64,000 bases of DNA from positions 9,227 to 73,226 of the forward strand of contig NZ_MAEI01000019.1 of NCBI RefSeq assembly GCF_009933255.1, given 5' to 3'. This stretch comes from Enterococcus diestrammenae. Lineage in GTDB: Bacteria > Bacillota > Bacilli > Lactobacillales > Enterococcaceae. The notes under the pieces were generated by a model, which did not search any database, had not been told where the DNA came from, and was given only the letters and a program-made list of their open reading frames with translations. Every line of letters starts with the position of its first letter. Positions within the stretch are counted from its first letter, which is position 1. A program made the position numbers and the translations under genes. Of this stretch, positions 8,501 to 17,089 are shown piece after piece.

Positions 8501-9772
8501 TTAGCCACCACCTTTGAGGGCTTTTTTCTCCAAATGTACATCCCATTTTTCCTGCAAAAACTTGCGGATGCCACCGAAGAATAGTAGCGAAGTGGACAAA
8601 GCAATTGCAATCAACAATTGGATAATCATGGAAACGATGACCTCTCGCAATGGATAAGACCAATAACTGTTATCGATTCGTTGAGCGTACAGATAAGTAT
8701 GCCATGTGTTCGTAAAACTAAAGAGTAAAATAATGAAGGTATAGCCAGTCAACAGGAACCAAACCGGCCAACGAGATTCTGGGTAAAGTAAGAATTCCCC
8801 GTCATTTTCTAATGAGAGAATTTGGTATTTGCGGTAAGCCCAGAAGAGCAAGGCACCACTCACGAGCAGCATCACCAGGGCGGCCTGCCAATAGCCACTG
8901 TTTTTACCGATATCCCAAGTAAAGATGCGAAAATAACTATTGCTATAATTAGCACTTTTCCTTCGTAACAAGATATTCAACGTATCCATTAAATTAAACA
9001 AGACATAAGGAAGCTGTGTCCCGGAAGCCAGTAACAACAAGTATGCCAACGGACCAAAGACGATATTTCCTACCATCGTGCCGACAAACACACTCACACT
9101 AAACCCTAGCAAGCACGTACTAAAACTAGTTCCCACCGAAGCCAGCAGTTGGCCCCAGCTAGCATTCATATATGGTTGCGGAACTCCTAGGTGTAAAATC
9201 ACTACATTTAAGATACTTCCCACCAAAAAACTCCCTAAAATAGGTAAGCCTACTTGAATCAGCTTGTTCATAAAGAGTTTTTTGCGACTGACAGGTAGAC
9301 TAAACAAGAAACGATTGAAGGCTGTTTTTTGGTCGACGAAAAAGAGGAGAAACCCGCATAAAGCAATCAAACCAATCACGACTTGACCCAAAGTCTCCTG
9401 GTAGCTGCTATAGGTTTCTAGCTTGGGATCGAAGTTTGCTGGTTTCATCTGTTCTCGTAGCTCATCGATCGTCCGATAGCTAGGGCCTTCACTCGTGTCA
9501 TAGCTCTTCCAAAAATAGGATTGCTCTTCAATATAGGTGGCAAGATCATAATAATGGGTGATGGCATTGCCTTCTCCGTCGTAAGTGTAATACTCTGAGG
9601 GATATTCCCGGTATTCTTCCCGAAAATCATCTGAGTGCAACCATTTTTGATTGGTATGCCAGTTATGCACAGCGCTGTAACCCGCCCCGCAAAAATACAG
9701 TAAGATCACTACCACTACTGAAAGTGTTATTTTGCCATAACGTTGGCGATAGATTTGTTTGATCATTGTCAT
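8501..9772 (-). CDS. ABC transporter permease (YtrC/ABC-2 type)
   Basis: The 423-residue protein begins with one helix (residues ~15-31), then a ~90-residue polar, Tyr/Ser-rich extracytoplasmic region, then several further helices. This is the layout of ABC-2 type permeases in YtrA-regulated operons. It starts 5 bp after the ATPase stop and should form the membrane part with it. Substrate unknown; such systems respond to lipid II-binding antibiotics in Bacillus. It forms an operon GntR-ATPase-permease-VanZ. Confidence 0.75.
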   Translation of the reverse strand: MTMIKQIYRQRYGKITLSVVVVILLYFCGAGYSAVHNWHTNQKWLHSDDFREEYREYPSEYYTYDGEGNAITHYYDLATYIEEQSYFWKSYDTSEGPSYRTIDELREQMKPANFDPKLETYSSYQETLGQVVIGLIALCGFLLFFVDQKTAFNRFLFSLPVSRKKLFMNKLIQVGLPILGSFLVGSILNVVILHLGVPQPYMNASWGQLLASVGTSFSTCLLGFSVSVFVGTMVGNIVFGPLAYLLLLASGTQLPYVLFNLMDTLNILLRRKSANYSNSYFRIFTWDIGKNSGYWQAALVMLLVSGALLFWAYRKYQILSLENDGEFLLYPESRWPVWFLLTGYTFIILLFSFTNTWHTYLYAQRIDNSYWSYPLREVIVSMIIQLLIAIALSTSLLFFGGIRKFLQEKWDVHLEKKALKGGG

Positions 9773-9777
9773 CCCTC

Positions 9778-10656
9778 CTATTGGATCATGCTTTCCCGGT
9801 TCAAATTGGCTTCAAATAAATCTTCCAATGATAATGGCAACTCTTCCATCAAGACCGGTTCACACGCCTGGATAGCTTGTTCCAACTCTGGTGTAAAGCG
9901 CTCAAAAACAGCAGTAATCACTCGTCCTTGAATAGTCAACAATTTCGAATTCTCTTTTACGACAGCCGGCACCTTTTTCGTTTTGAAAACCAATTGCAGT
10001 TTTCGTGCATTTTCTCTCATGGATTCTAGGCAATACTCCCGGACAATCGTCTTGCCCTTCAGTAACAAAGCACGATCGATGATATCTTCGAGTTCCTTCA
10101 GATTATGAGAAGCAATCAAGACGCTACAGCCCTTTTCAGCGACGTGTTCCAATAAAAGTCCGATCACTTTTTTACGCACAATCACATCCAAACCGTCAAA
10201 TGGTTCGTCTAGCAGTAAATAGTTGGCACCGGAAGCAATCGCTAAAATCATCTGGTATAAGCCCTGCATCCCCTTTGACATCCGGCGATAGCTCAGATGC
10301 TCAGGAAACTGGTTTTCAGCCAGCAGCTGCAAGTACAGGTCTTGATCGAACTTTGGATAGGCGTAACGGTAAAAGTGATTGAGTTTTTTTAGGGTATACC
10401 CCGATAAGAAATTATCCAATTCATCAATATAGAAAATCTCAGCTTTTTTCGTCGGGTCTTGATAAATCGATGCGCCTGCCACCTGGATATCCCCAGTTTC
10501 TGGTAGGTAATTACCGGCAATCGTCCGAAATAAGGTGGTTTTCCCGGACCCATTGCGCCCAATTAGCCCGACGATTTCATTTTCAAACAATTCAAAATTA
10601 ATCTGGGTAATGATGATTTCTTCATTCATTTGTTTTCGTAAGTTGGTCACTTTCAT
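9778..10656 (-). CDS. ABC transporter ATPase of the YtrA-type operon
   Basis: The 292-residue protein has Walker A GRNGSGKTT (~residue 35), the atypical signature segment YRRMSKGMQGLYQ, Walker B LLLDEPFDG and an H-loop ASHN. Length and order match single-domain ATPases of antibiotic-type exporters. ATG 10656 overlaps the GntR stop by 4 nt (ATGA), which implies translational coupling. It pairs with the adjacent permease. Confidence 0.9.
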   Translation of the reverse strand: MKVTNLRKQMNEEIIITQINFELFENEIVGLIGRNGSGKTTLFRTIAGNYLPETGDIQVAGASIYQDPTKKAEIFYIDELDNFLSGYTLKKLNHFYRYAYPKFDQDLYLQLLAENQFPEHLSYRRMSKGMQGLYQMILAIASGANYLLLDEPFDGLDVIVRKKVIGLLLEHVAEKGCSVLIASHNLKELEDIIDRALLLKGKTIVREYCLESMRENARKLQLVFKTKKVPAVVKENSKLLTIQGRVITAVFERFTPELEQAIQACEPVLMEELPLSLEDLFEANLNRESMIQ

Positions 10657-11039
10657 GTCCGATTCCCTCCCATTTGGCGATAGTTTTGTTGTAGCCAATT
10701 GATTAATTCGGCTTCGGAAATTTGCAAATGAGCGGCTTCCACCACTAACTCCTCAAGTTTTTGTTTTAATTGCCCCACACGTACTTCATCTCGAGGCAAA
10801 TCTGAAGCTGCTTTGACGAAAGTCCCCTTACCTTTGATAGTTACTAACGTTTGTTCCATTTCCAAGACTTTATAAGCTTTGGCCACCGTATTTGGATTCA
10901 TCAATAACTCCTTAGCCAGTTCCCGTACAGAAGGCAACTTGTCTCCTGGTCGTAAAATACCTTGCAAAATCGCCTCTTTGACACTGAGAATCAGCTGCTC
11001 ATAATAAGGTTTACTGGAACCTTTATCAATCGTAATCAT
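10653..11039 (-). CDS. GntR-family regulator, YtrA subfamily
   Basis: The 128-residue protein has an N-terminal winged helix (PYYEQLILSVKEAILQGILRPGDKLPSVRELAKELLMNPNTVAKAY) and only a short C-terminal segment, the pattern of the YtrA subfamily, which lacks a full effector domain. YtrA proteins repress their own ABC operon until wall-active antibiotics are present. It is the first gene of the operon; a matching palindrome (11078-11100) covers its promoter. Confidence 0.88.
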   Translation of the reverse strand: MITIDKGSSKPYYEQLILSVKEAILQGILRPGDKLPSVRELAKELLMNPNTVAKAYKVLEMEQTLVTIKGKGTFVKAASDLPRDEVRVGQLKQKLEELVVEAAHLQISEAELINWLQQNYRQMGGNRT

Positions 11040-11077
11040 GCCACCACATCCTTCCGCTTTCGATTGAGGTGTTCTAT

Positions 11078-11113
11078 GTGTACTATCATAACTAATACAC
11101 TTCTAGTCCACAA
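11078..11113 (-). promoter_or_regulatory. Promoter with YtrA-type operator
   Basis: Minus strand: -35 TTGTGG (11108-11113), 17-bp spacer, -10 TATGAT (11085-11090). An inverted repeat GTGTAtTA...TAgTACAC (11078-11100) covers the -10 and matches the GTGTA-n-TACAC layout of YtrA operators. This strongly suggests autorepression by the adjacent GntR gene. Confidence 0.8.
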
Positions 11114-11195
11114 CATTTTCCTGAAAAATTTGGTAGACTATTAAGAAAGACTAAACAACAGCTAAAAGGAAATTACGGAAAAAGAGGTGGATAAC

Positions 11196-11765
11196 ATGAC
11201 CAAAAAACGTTGTGATTGGGCGGAAGCTAATGAGCAGATGCGCCAATACCATGATCAAATCTGGGGAAGGCCAGAGTTTGATGATCAAAAACTGTTTGCC
11301 AAGCTAGTGTTGGACATGAATCAAGCTGGCTTGAGTTGGAATACAATTTTACAAAAGTGGGCCCATTTTGAGGTAGCTTACGAAAATTTTGCGATTGATA
11401 AGGTGGCAGCATTCTCAGCTGAAAAAGTTGAAGAACTGATGCAGGATGCGGGGATTATTCGCAATCGTCGCAAAATCGAAGCAGCAATCCACAATGCCCA
11501 ACAAGTACAGGCACTTCAAGAAGAATTTGGTAGTTTTAGTCAGTATCTCTGGCACTTTGTTAATGGTCAACCGGTGATAAATCATTGGCAACATGCAGCC
11601 GAAGTCCCCGCCAGCAGTGAATTATCTGATGAGATCTGTAAAGATTTAAAACGCCGTGGCTTCAAATTTGTAGGAACGACGATTATCTATAGTTTTTTAC
11701 AAGCAGTCGGTATCGTTAACGACCATCTGGTAACTTGTTTTTGTTATGAGGAACTGACAAACTAA
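11196..11765 (+). CDS. tag: DNA-3-methyladenine glycosylase I
   Basis: TAG removes 3-methyladenine from alkylated DNA. The 189-residue protein starts KKRCDWAEANEQMRQYHDQIWG with Cys6 and His19, spaced as the zinc ligands Cys4 and His17 of E. coli TAG. A C-terminal NDHLVTC supplies the second His/Cys pair, 4 apart. A helix-hairpin-helix region holds 'NRRKIEAAIHNAQ'. ATG 11196 follows AAAGAGGTGG by 5 nt; a GTG three codons upstream overlaps that RBS and was rejected. It is divergent from the GntR operon. Confidence 0.93.
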   Translation: MTKKRCDWAEANEQMRQYHDQIWGRPEFDDQKLFAKLVLDMNQAGLSWNTILQKWAHFEVAYENFAIDKVAAFSAEKVEELMQDAGIIRNRRKIEAAIHNAQQVQALQEEFGSFSQYLWHFVNGQPVINHWQHAAEVPASSELSDEICKDLKRRGFKFVGTTIIYSFLQAVGIVNDHLVTCFCYEELTN

Positions 11766-11818
11766 AAGAACGAATTTTATTGTCAGAAACACTGACCATT
11801 CCCTTGTTACTTGGCTTT

Positions 11819-11860
11819 CATCGGTCTAGCCACTCATCCTCATTTCTACGTAGCTAAAGC
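11819..11860 (+). repeat. Degenerate right end of the dispersed palindromic repeat (copy R4)
   Basis: TCGGTCTAGCCAC followed by TCTACGTAGCTAAA resembles the right arm of the repeat at 15545-15583 (TCGGTCCAGCTAC ... CCTACGGAGCCACA). It is short and divergent, so probably a remnant. Confidence 0.4.
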
Positions 11861-11908
11861 AAAATACCGTGGGACTCCCTCATTTACGAGCTAGTCCCAC
11901 GGTATTTT
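11861..11908. terminator. Bidirectional terminator between tag and GNAT
   Basis: A perfect 16-bp inverted repeat, AAAATACCGTGGGACT and its complement, with a 16-nt loop. The AAAA/TTTT ends serve both strands. The GNAT stop codon begins inside the right arm. Confidence 0.9.
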
Positions 11909-12446
11909 ATTGGTTTGATTGATTAGTCTCAGCTGACGAGACTGCAAAAAGATAATGGGGCATAGTCACACCACGATAGACTTTGACAAATCGCTTGCGG
12001 GCGGTCATGCCGTTGCGAATCGCCACGTTCATAGAAGCTAGATTGGTGTCACGTACGATGGAAGCCACCTCTGATAATCCTAACGTTTCAAAAGCGTAGT
12101 GTTTCACCGCCTGCGCCGCTTCGGTCATATAACCTTGGTGCCAGGCATCATAAATCAGATGATAGCCAATTTCCGGAAACCTTTCTCCTTCCACTTCTTG
12201 CATGGTAAGACCACATTCACCAATCAGCTTGCCGTCAGATTTCCGCTGAATCCCCCATAAGCCAAAACCATGTTCGGCATAAGAGGCTAGATTCCTTCGC
12301 AGCCACTTAGCGATTTCCGCTTCATTAAAACCACCCTCATAGGCATGCATCACACGGTCATCCCCGAGAAAAGTTGCCAATAACGCCTCCTCCCCTGGTT
12401 GCCATTCCCGCAAAATCAATCGCTGAGTTTCAAGGATTTGCTTCAT
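11907..12446 (-). CDS. GNAT acetyltransferase, RimJ/RimL type
   Basis: The 179-residue protein has the RimJ/RimL opening 'ETQRLILREWQPGEE', the segment FPEIGYHLIYDAWHQGYMTEA with the acetyl-CoA contact region, and 'NLASMNVAIRNGM' near the end. Substrate is not predictable: ribosomal proteins, antibiotics or metabolites are possible. ATG 12446 overlaps the upstream GNAT stop by 4 nt (ATGA). It is the last gene of a unit ABC-F, GNAT, GNAT that ends in the terminator at 11861. Confidence 0.85.
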   Translation of the reverse strand: MKQILETQRLILREWQPGEEALLATFLGDDRVMHAYEGGFNEAEIAKWLRRNLASYAEHGFGLWGIQRKSDGKLIGECGLTMQEVEGERFPEIGYHLIYDAWHQGYMTEAAQAVKHYAFETLGLSEVASIVRDTNLASMNVAIRNGMTARKRFVKVYRGVTMPHYLFAVSSAETNQSNQ

Positions 12447-12991
12447 AATTGTTGGGCCTCCTTTAAGGTACGCCATTCTTTTTGCAACAATCCATAGTCA
12501 TACTGAGGATACCACTGACCTTCATGAAAGATACTTTCACGATTGGTCCCTTCCAGAATAAAGCCGATTTTTTCGTACAGCGCAATCGCTGGCTTGTTGA
12601 AACTATGGACGGATAGGCGAACTTTGTGCAAGCCGATATGATCAAAGCAAAAGGCTAGCATCAGTTGCAAAGCTTCTTTAGCATAGCCTTTGCCCCGGCT
12701 TTCTGGATCATATATGGCTAGTCCTAGCTCACCGTTGCGATTTTTGACTTTGACATCAGACAGCGTAATAAAACCCACCGCCTGATCATCTGCTTGTCGC
12801 CGAATCACAAAAGCAAAATTCTCGTTGCTTTGGGTATCAGCAAACATTTCCTCCCAATCCTTCACCTGAAAAGGGTGATAGATATCTTCTGACAGTCCAG
12901 ACATAATCGTCGGATCCCACTGCCACAGGGTAAAATCCAGACCATCTTGCTCCCGGTATTCCGTCAGAGCGATATTTGTTCCTTGCATCAT
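12443..12991 (-). CDS. GNAT acetyltransferase
   Basis: The 182-residue protein has GNAT motif A as 'NGELGLAIYDPESRGKGYAKEALQLML' and the following 'VHSFNKPAIALYEKIGF', typical of SpeG/RimJ-like enzymes. Substrate unknown. Its start codon (ATG 12991) overlaps the ABC-F stop by 4 nt, and its stop overlaps the next GNAT start by 4 nt. The three genes are therefore translationally coupled, which puts two acetyltransferases under the antibiotic-responsive leader of the ABC-F gene. Confidence 0.87.
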   Translation of the reverse strand: MMQGTNIALTEYREQDGLDFTLWQWDPTIMSGLSEDIYHPFQVKDWEEMFADTQSNENFAFVIRRQADDQAVGFITLSDVKVKNRNGELGLAIYDPESRGKGYAKEALQLMLAFCFDHIGLHKVRLSVHSFNKPAIALYEKIGFILEGTNRESIFHEGQWYPQYDYGLLQKEWRTLKEAQQL

Positions 12992-14508
12992 TTTTTATCC
13001 TCCGCTTCACTTGGCTTACTTAAATACAACACCTCAGTGGCAACATTTTTCAAAAAAGTTTCATCATGCTCCACGATTAGCATCGTCGGTTGTACCTCGG
13101 TGATCATCGTTTCCAACTGTTCTTGATTGAAAACATCTAGGTAATTCAACGGCTCATCCCAGATAAACAGTTCAGCCGCAGTCGCCAATGACTTCGCCAG
13201 CTCCACGCGTTTTCGCTGCCCCATACTCATGTCTTGGATAGGATTTTGAAAGACACTCCGCTCAAAGCCAAGTTTTTTCAAGTTATTCAATAAATCTTGA
13301 TAATTCAAAGGATGACTTTCCGCAAATTCAATCAAGGTCCCTTGGTTGTCTTCATAGTTTTGCCGCACATAACTTACAGCCAGTTGCTGGGGTCGGAGGA
13401 TTTCACCAGTTGCTTCTCCGTCAAACGTTCCTTGCAACCAGCGGATAATCGAGGATTTACCAGAGCCATTCGCCCCTTGGATTGCCAAGCGTTGGCCTTG
13501 ATGTAGCTCAAAAGATAGCGGATCAAACAGCGGTTTCCCCTCATAAGAAAGCTGCAAATCGGTCACTTTGAGTAACAACTTGTGGTGGGTCGGCTGATAA
13601 TTAATCGTCAAAGGATCGATGTATTCAATATCTTTTAGCAGCTGCTCTTTTTTCGAAATCTGATTATCCATCCGGCGCTCGAGGTTTTTGGCTTTTTTCA
13701 TCACCCGAGCAGCTCGCGCACCGATTGCACCAGTATCACCAATTGCACCACTGCCCTTGACGCTGGGCTTGCCATATTTATCTTTCTCCCGTCCACGGGA
13801 CCACTCGGCTTTGTCCGCTGCCGTCTGCTTCAAACGTCCGATTTCTTTTTTTAACTTCTGGTTTTGCTCTTGTTCATAGCGATCTCGCATGCCCTTTTGT
13901 TCTTCGTAAACGGAAAAGTTCCCTTGGTACAACACCAAACGACTTTTTTCGATGGACAAAACATGATCCACCACCTGATCCACAAAACTACGATCATGAC
14001 TTACCAAAATAAATCCCTGCCGCTTTTGCTTCAAATAATCCGCCACTTGTTTGCGGGCTACCACATCCAAATGATTGGTCGGCTCATCAATCAATGGAAA
14101 ATTCACTTCATCCACAAATAACAGTACCAACAATACCTTCGTCTGTTCTCCGCCGGAAAGAGTGCCAAATTCCCGCCACAAAATCTCTGGATCCAGCTGC
14201 AACAGATTCAATTCCCGTTGAATTTTCCAATCTTCAAAATCCGTCAGTTCTTGCAAGACATAATAAGTCAGCTGCGTCGGATCTGTCACTGCCTGTGGAA
14301 AATACGTAAAACTAACCTGATGCTGGATTGTTCCAGCATAGGGCAGCTTGTTTTGCAATAAGTTTAATAACGTGGTCTTGCCACGTCCGTTACGACCAAT
14401 CAAACCCAACTTCCACTCGGTCTGTAGCGTCAACTCCGCATCCGAAAACAGCTCAGTCCCTTGATTATCATAACCAAATGTCAAATGTTTTATTTCAATA
14501 GTTGACAT
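12988..14508 (-). CDS. Lsa-type ABC-F ribosomal protection protein
   Basis: The 506-residue protein has two ABC domains and no membrane segments: Walker A GRNGRGKTT (~37) and GANGSGKSS (~350), signatures LSGGEQ and MSMGQ, Walker B LIDEPTNHLD and FIWDEPLNYLD. The linker contains 'KGSGAIGDTGAIGARAARVMKKAKNLERR'. These strings closely follow what I recall of Lsa(A) of E. faecalis (498 residues). Lsa proteins free ribosomes from lincosamides, streptogramin A and pleuromutilins. Two GNAT genes are coupled downstream and a ~310-nt leader with an attenuator lies upstream. Drug spectrum is inferred. Confidence 0.9.
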   Translation of the reverse strand: MSTIEIKHLTFGYDNQGTELFSDAELTLQTEWKLGLIGRNGRGKTTLLNLLQNKLPYAGTIQHQVSFTYFPQAVTDPTQLTYYVLQELTDFEDWKIQRELNLLQLDPEILWREFGTLSGGEQTKVLLVLLFVDEVNFPLIDEPTNHLDVVARKQVADYLKQKRQGFILVSHDRSFVDQVVDHVLSIEKSRLVLYQGNFSVYEEQKGMRDRYEQEQNQKLKKEIGRLKQTAADKAEWSRGREKDKYGKPSVKGSGAIGDTGAIGARAARVMKKAKNLERRMDNQISKKEQLLKDIEYIDPLTINYQPTHHKLLLKVTDLQLSYEGKPLFDPLSFELHQGQRLAIQGANGSGKSSIIRWLQGTFDGEATGEILRPQQLAVSYVRQNYEDNQGTLIEFAESHPLNYQDLLNNLKKLGFERSVFQNPIQDMSMGQRKRVELAKSLATAAELFIWDEPLNYLDVFNQEQLETMITEVQPTMLIVEHDETFLKNVATEVLYLSKPSEAEDKK

Positions 14509-14562
14509 CGTTTCACCCCTTTTTGATTTGTGTTTTTCAGATTATTGAATTCTTGCCGAAAA

Positions 14563-14596
14563 ACACAAAAAACCTCGCCAATTTACAGGACAAGGC
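14563..14596 (-). terminator. Attenuator-type terminator in the ABC-F leader
   Basis: Minus strand GCCTTGTCC ... GGCGAGG (one bulge, one G-U pair) followed by TTTTTT, ending about 55 nt before the ABC-F start codon. A terminator between promoter and gene points to transcription attenuation. Confidence 0.7.
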
Positions 14597-14606
14597 TTTG
14601 CGATAT

Positions 14607-14729
14607 TCAGGTCTGTATCGGCTGTTTGCGCCAAAACATCGGCGTTGTAGCCCTCAGTCTCACACTGCAAAAACAGCAAAAAAGACCCACCATCGAAAAA
14701 CCATTTGTCCTGAAAATCTGCACACTCAT
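14607..14729 (-). CDS. Candidate leader peptide of the ABC-F gene
   Basis: A 40-codon frame in the leader, starting MSVQIFRTNGFSMVG and stopping 11 nt before the attenuator stem. That position suits ribosome stalling by a drug disrupting the terminator. The RBS is poor (AAGGG directly adjoins ATG), and another frame starting GTG at 14742 crosses the attenuator itself. I cannot decide whether either is translated. Confidence 0.3.
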   Translation of the reverse strand: MSVQIFRTNGFSMVGLFCCFCSVRLRATTPMFWRKQPIQT

Positions 14730-14824
14730 CCCTTGTCTTCACAAGAAATCAGTCTTGATGCAGCTTCAACAGGTCAAATTAGTTTTTCAACGGAGGATCC
14801 CTCATTTCATTTTTTAGTAGTCTT

Positions 14825-14853
14825 AGAGTAGCACGGTGTTGTTTTTTTGGCAA
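14825..14853 (-). promoter_or_regulatory. Promoter of the ABC-F/GNAT unit
   Basis: Minus strand: -35 TTGCCA (14848-14853), 17-bp spacer, -10 TACTCT (14825-14830). It gives a leader of about 310 nt before the ABC-F ATG. The 404-nt gap 14509-14912 otherwise holds only this leader. Confidence 0.6.
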
Positions 14854-14912
14854 CTAGAAAATACCTAAGACAACTACTTTATGAAAATAGAGGAAATCAT
14901 TTATGAACATTT

Positions 14913-15170
14913 TTAAACAAGATTCCCTTGCCCCGCTTTTCTTTTTGGCTCAACTTTTTTATTTGTTCCCTTACCCGCCAAATAATAGCGCCATGCCAGC
15001 TGGATGAAAAGAATCAAAAGCGCACCAATCCCCAAAACAGCATAAGCTAGCATGCGGGACGCCGATTCACTACGGGTAGCGGTTACATTGAACTCCCACT
15101 GACTAACAAAGATTCCCAAAGAAATAAACAACACACACCAATACACATTTGCCATACGCCAAAATTTCAT
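14913..15170 (-). CDS. Small two-helix membrane protein, unknown
   Basis: The 85-residue product has two hydrophobic helices (around residues 7-24 and 41-60) and a basic tail rich in Lys (KGTNKKVEPKRKAGQ), so both ends are probably cytosolic. I recognise no family. The start is uncertain: ATG 15170 (AGAGAG just upstream) or TTG 15191 (AAGAGG 5 nt upstream). It stands alone between the ABC-F leader and the repeat at 15394. Confidence 0.5.
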   Translation of the reverse strand: MKFWRMANVYWCVLFISLGIFVSQWEFNVTATRSESASRMLAYAVLGIGALLILFIQLAWRYYLAGKGTNKKVEPKRKAGQGNLV

Positions 15171-15393
15171 ATTCTCTCTTAACCCTTCCAATGCAACCTC
15201 TTACAAAAAGCGGTTACTAAATTTCTCTAATCAAATTATAACACAAATCTTGGAATCTAGGTGAAATTTTTACTAAACGAAGAAAGCCTTTCCTCCCGAT
15301 TGCAAAAAAACAAGAGTTATACGGAAAGTAATTTCTAAACACAATCCAAAAATCCGAAAATTTCACCAGCTTACCTACTATTATTGCAGAAAA

Positions 15394-15583
15394 TAGTGAA
15401 ATTTGGCGGAGTAGGATTGGCGTGACAGTAGCTCTCAGGATTCCAGATGAATTACTTAGAATTGGGGCGCTTGCGTCACTTACTCTAAGTTTGAAGCGGA
15501 AAGGACAAAGACAAACACGCCCTTCCTTTGGCTTTTTTCGGTCCAGCTACCGTCACCCCAATCCTACGGAGCCACATTTCACC
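15394..15583. repeat. Dispersed palindromic repeat, copy R1 (most complete)
   Basis: About 190 bp with ~40-bp terminal inverted repeats: left arm TGAAATTTGGC...GTAGGATTGG...GTGAC (15397-15433), right arm its near-complement (15545-15582). Inside, a smaller hairpin pairs ACTTAGA (15454-15460) with TCTAAGT (15484-15490) and GGCGC with GCGTC. A related element at 35055-35305 has the same layout. No credible protein is encoded. It fills most of the 468-bp gap before ffh; the rest shows nothing clear. Confidence 0.8.
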
Positions 15584-15594
15584 ATTTTAACACC

Positions 15595-15641
15595 ACAAAA
15601 AAGAACAAATCACCTGTAAAAATTTCCAGGTAATTTGCTCT
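15595..15641 (-). terminator. Intrinsic terminator of ylxM-ffh
   Basis: Arms AGAGCAAATTACCTG and CAGGTGATTTGTTCT with a 10-nt loop are followed by T6 on the minus strand. Confidence 0.9.
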
Positions 15642-15659
15642 AATTATATGTCACTAGTT

Positions 15660-17075
15660 TTATTTCCGTTTTTTCTTTTTCTTCTTGTTCTTTTTCACCA
15701 TGCGGTTCATGGCCATCTTGCCAAGTTTGCCTTTGACGCCGGTCCCAAACATTTGGTCCATCCCCGCCGGCATACTACCTTTGGACATTTGTTGCATCAT
15801 TTTTTGGCTTTCCTTGAACTGTTTGATAAAGCGGTTGACCTCCACTACGGAATTCCCGGAACCCGCTGCGATTCGGCGGCGGCGACTTGGATTGAGCAAA
15901 TCGGGATTTTCCCGTTCAGCTGGCGTCATGGATAAAACGATGGCTTTTTGGCGAGCCAGTTGTTTCGGATCGACTTTGACATTTTCGATGCCTGGAATTT
16001 GGCTCATACCCGGTATCATCTTGATCAAATCTTCCAGTGGTCCCATGTTTTGAACTTGATCCATCTGTTCGATAAAGTCGTTGAAGTCAAAGGAATTTTC
16101 CTTCATCTTGCGGGCCAGTTCTTCGGCTTGTTTTTCATCGTATTCGGATTGGGCTTTTTCAATCAGGGTCAGCATGTCCCCCATCCCCAAAATGCGGCTA
16201 GCCATCCGGTCTGGGTGGAAGACTTCCAAGTCCGTCAATTTTTCACCAGTCCCGGTGAACTTGATCGGTGCGCCAGTCACTTGACGAATGGACAGCGCTG
16301 CACCACCACGGGTATCACCGTCGAGTTTGGTGATAATCACCCCACTGATACCTAACTGGGCATTAAAGCTATCGGCAACATTCACCGCATCTTGCCCGGT
16401 CATGGCATCCACCACCAGTAAGATTTCATCTGGTTGGGCGACCTCTTTGATTTGTTTCAACTCATCCATCAAGGCTTCATCGATATGCAAACGGCCGGCG
16501 GTATCAATCAAGACATAGTCATTTTTCTTTTCTTGCGCCACAGCCATCCCTTGGCGGACGATTTCCACCGGACTGACGTCAGTCCCCATATCAAAAACAG
16601 GCACATCCAGTTGTTGTCCTAAGACTTTCAATTGGTCGATGGCTGCTGGACGATAAACGTCTCCGGCAATCATTAACGGCCGTGCATTTTCATTTTTCTT
16701 CAAATAATTGGCCAGCTTACCAGCAAACGTGGTTTTCCCGGCCCCTTGTAGCCCCACCATCATGATGACTGTCGGGATTTTTGGTGATTTATTGAGACCG
16801 ACTGTTTCTTCCCCTAAGGTTTTGGTCAGTTCTTCATTGACGATTTTAACGATTTGTTGCGCTGGGGAGAGACTTTCTAGAACTTCTGAACCCACCGCCC
16901 GCTCCCGGACATTTTTGGTGAATTCTTTGACGACTTGCAGATTGACGTCGGCTTCAAGTAAAGCAAGGCGGATTTCCCGCATCATTTCTTTGACGTCAGC
17001 TTCGGTTACCTTTCCTTTTTTACGAAGGCGGCTCATGGCCGACTGTAGGCGTTCTGTTAAGCTTTCAAATGCCAT
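15660..17075 (-). CDS. ffh: Signal recognition particle GTPase Ffh
   Basis: Ffh binds signal sequences and 4.5S/scRNA and delivers ribosomes to the translocon via FtsY. The 471-residue protein has the N domain, the G domain with GLQGAGKTT (~107), DTAGR and [10 protein letters not shown], and a Met-rich M domain with '[10 protein letters not shown]' RNA-binding helices. It ends in a run of Lys/Arg. It starts 14 bp after ylxM with an AAGGAATG site. Its terminator follows directly, so rpsP is not cotranscribed as in many relatives. Confidence 0.98.
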   Translation of the reverse strand: MAFESLTERLQSAMSRLRKKGKVTEADVKEMMREIRLALLEADVNLQVVKEFTKNVRERAVGSEVLESLSPAQQIVKIVNEELTKTLGEETVGLNKSPKIPTVIMMVGLQGAGKTTFAGKLANYLKKNENARPLMIAGDVYRPAAIDQLKVLGQQLDVPVFDMGTDVSPVEIVRQGMAVAQEKKNDYVLIDTAGRLHIDEALMDELKQIKEVAQPDEILLVVDAMTGQDAVNVADSFNAQLGISGVIITKLDGDTRGGAALSIRQVTGAPIKFTGTGEKLTDLEVFHPDRMASRILGMGDMLTLIEKAQSEYDEKQAEELARKMKENSFDFNDFIEQMDQVQNMGPLEDLIKMIPGMSQIPGIENVKVDPKQLARQKAIVLSMTPAERENPDLLNPSRRRRIAAGSGNSVVEVNRFIKQFKESQKMMQQMSKGSMPAGMDQMFGTGVKGKLGKMAMNRMVKKNKKKKKKRK

Positions 17076-17089
17076 TCATTTTCATTCCT

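Noticed and set aside
14640..14720. T-box riboswitch in the ABC-F leader
   Set aside because: No GGGTGGnACCGCG-type antiterminator sequence is present; drug attenuation fits better.
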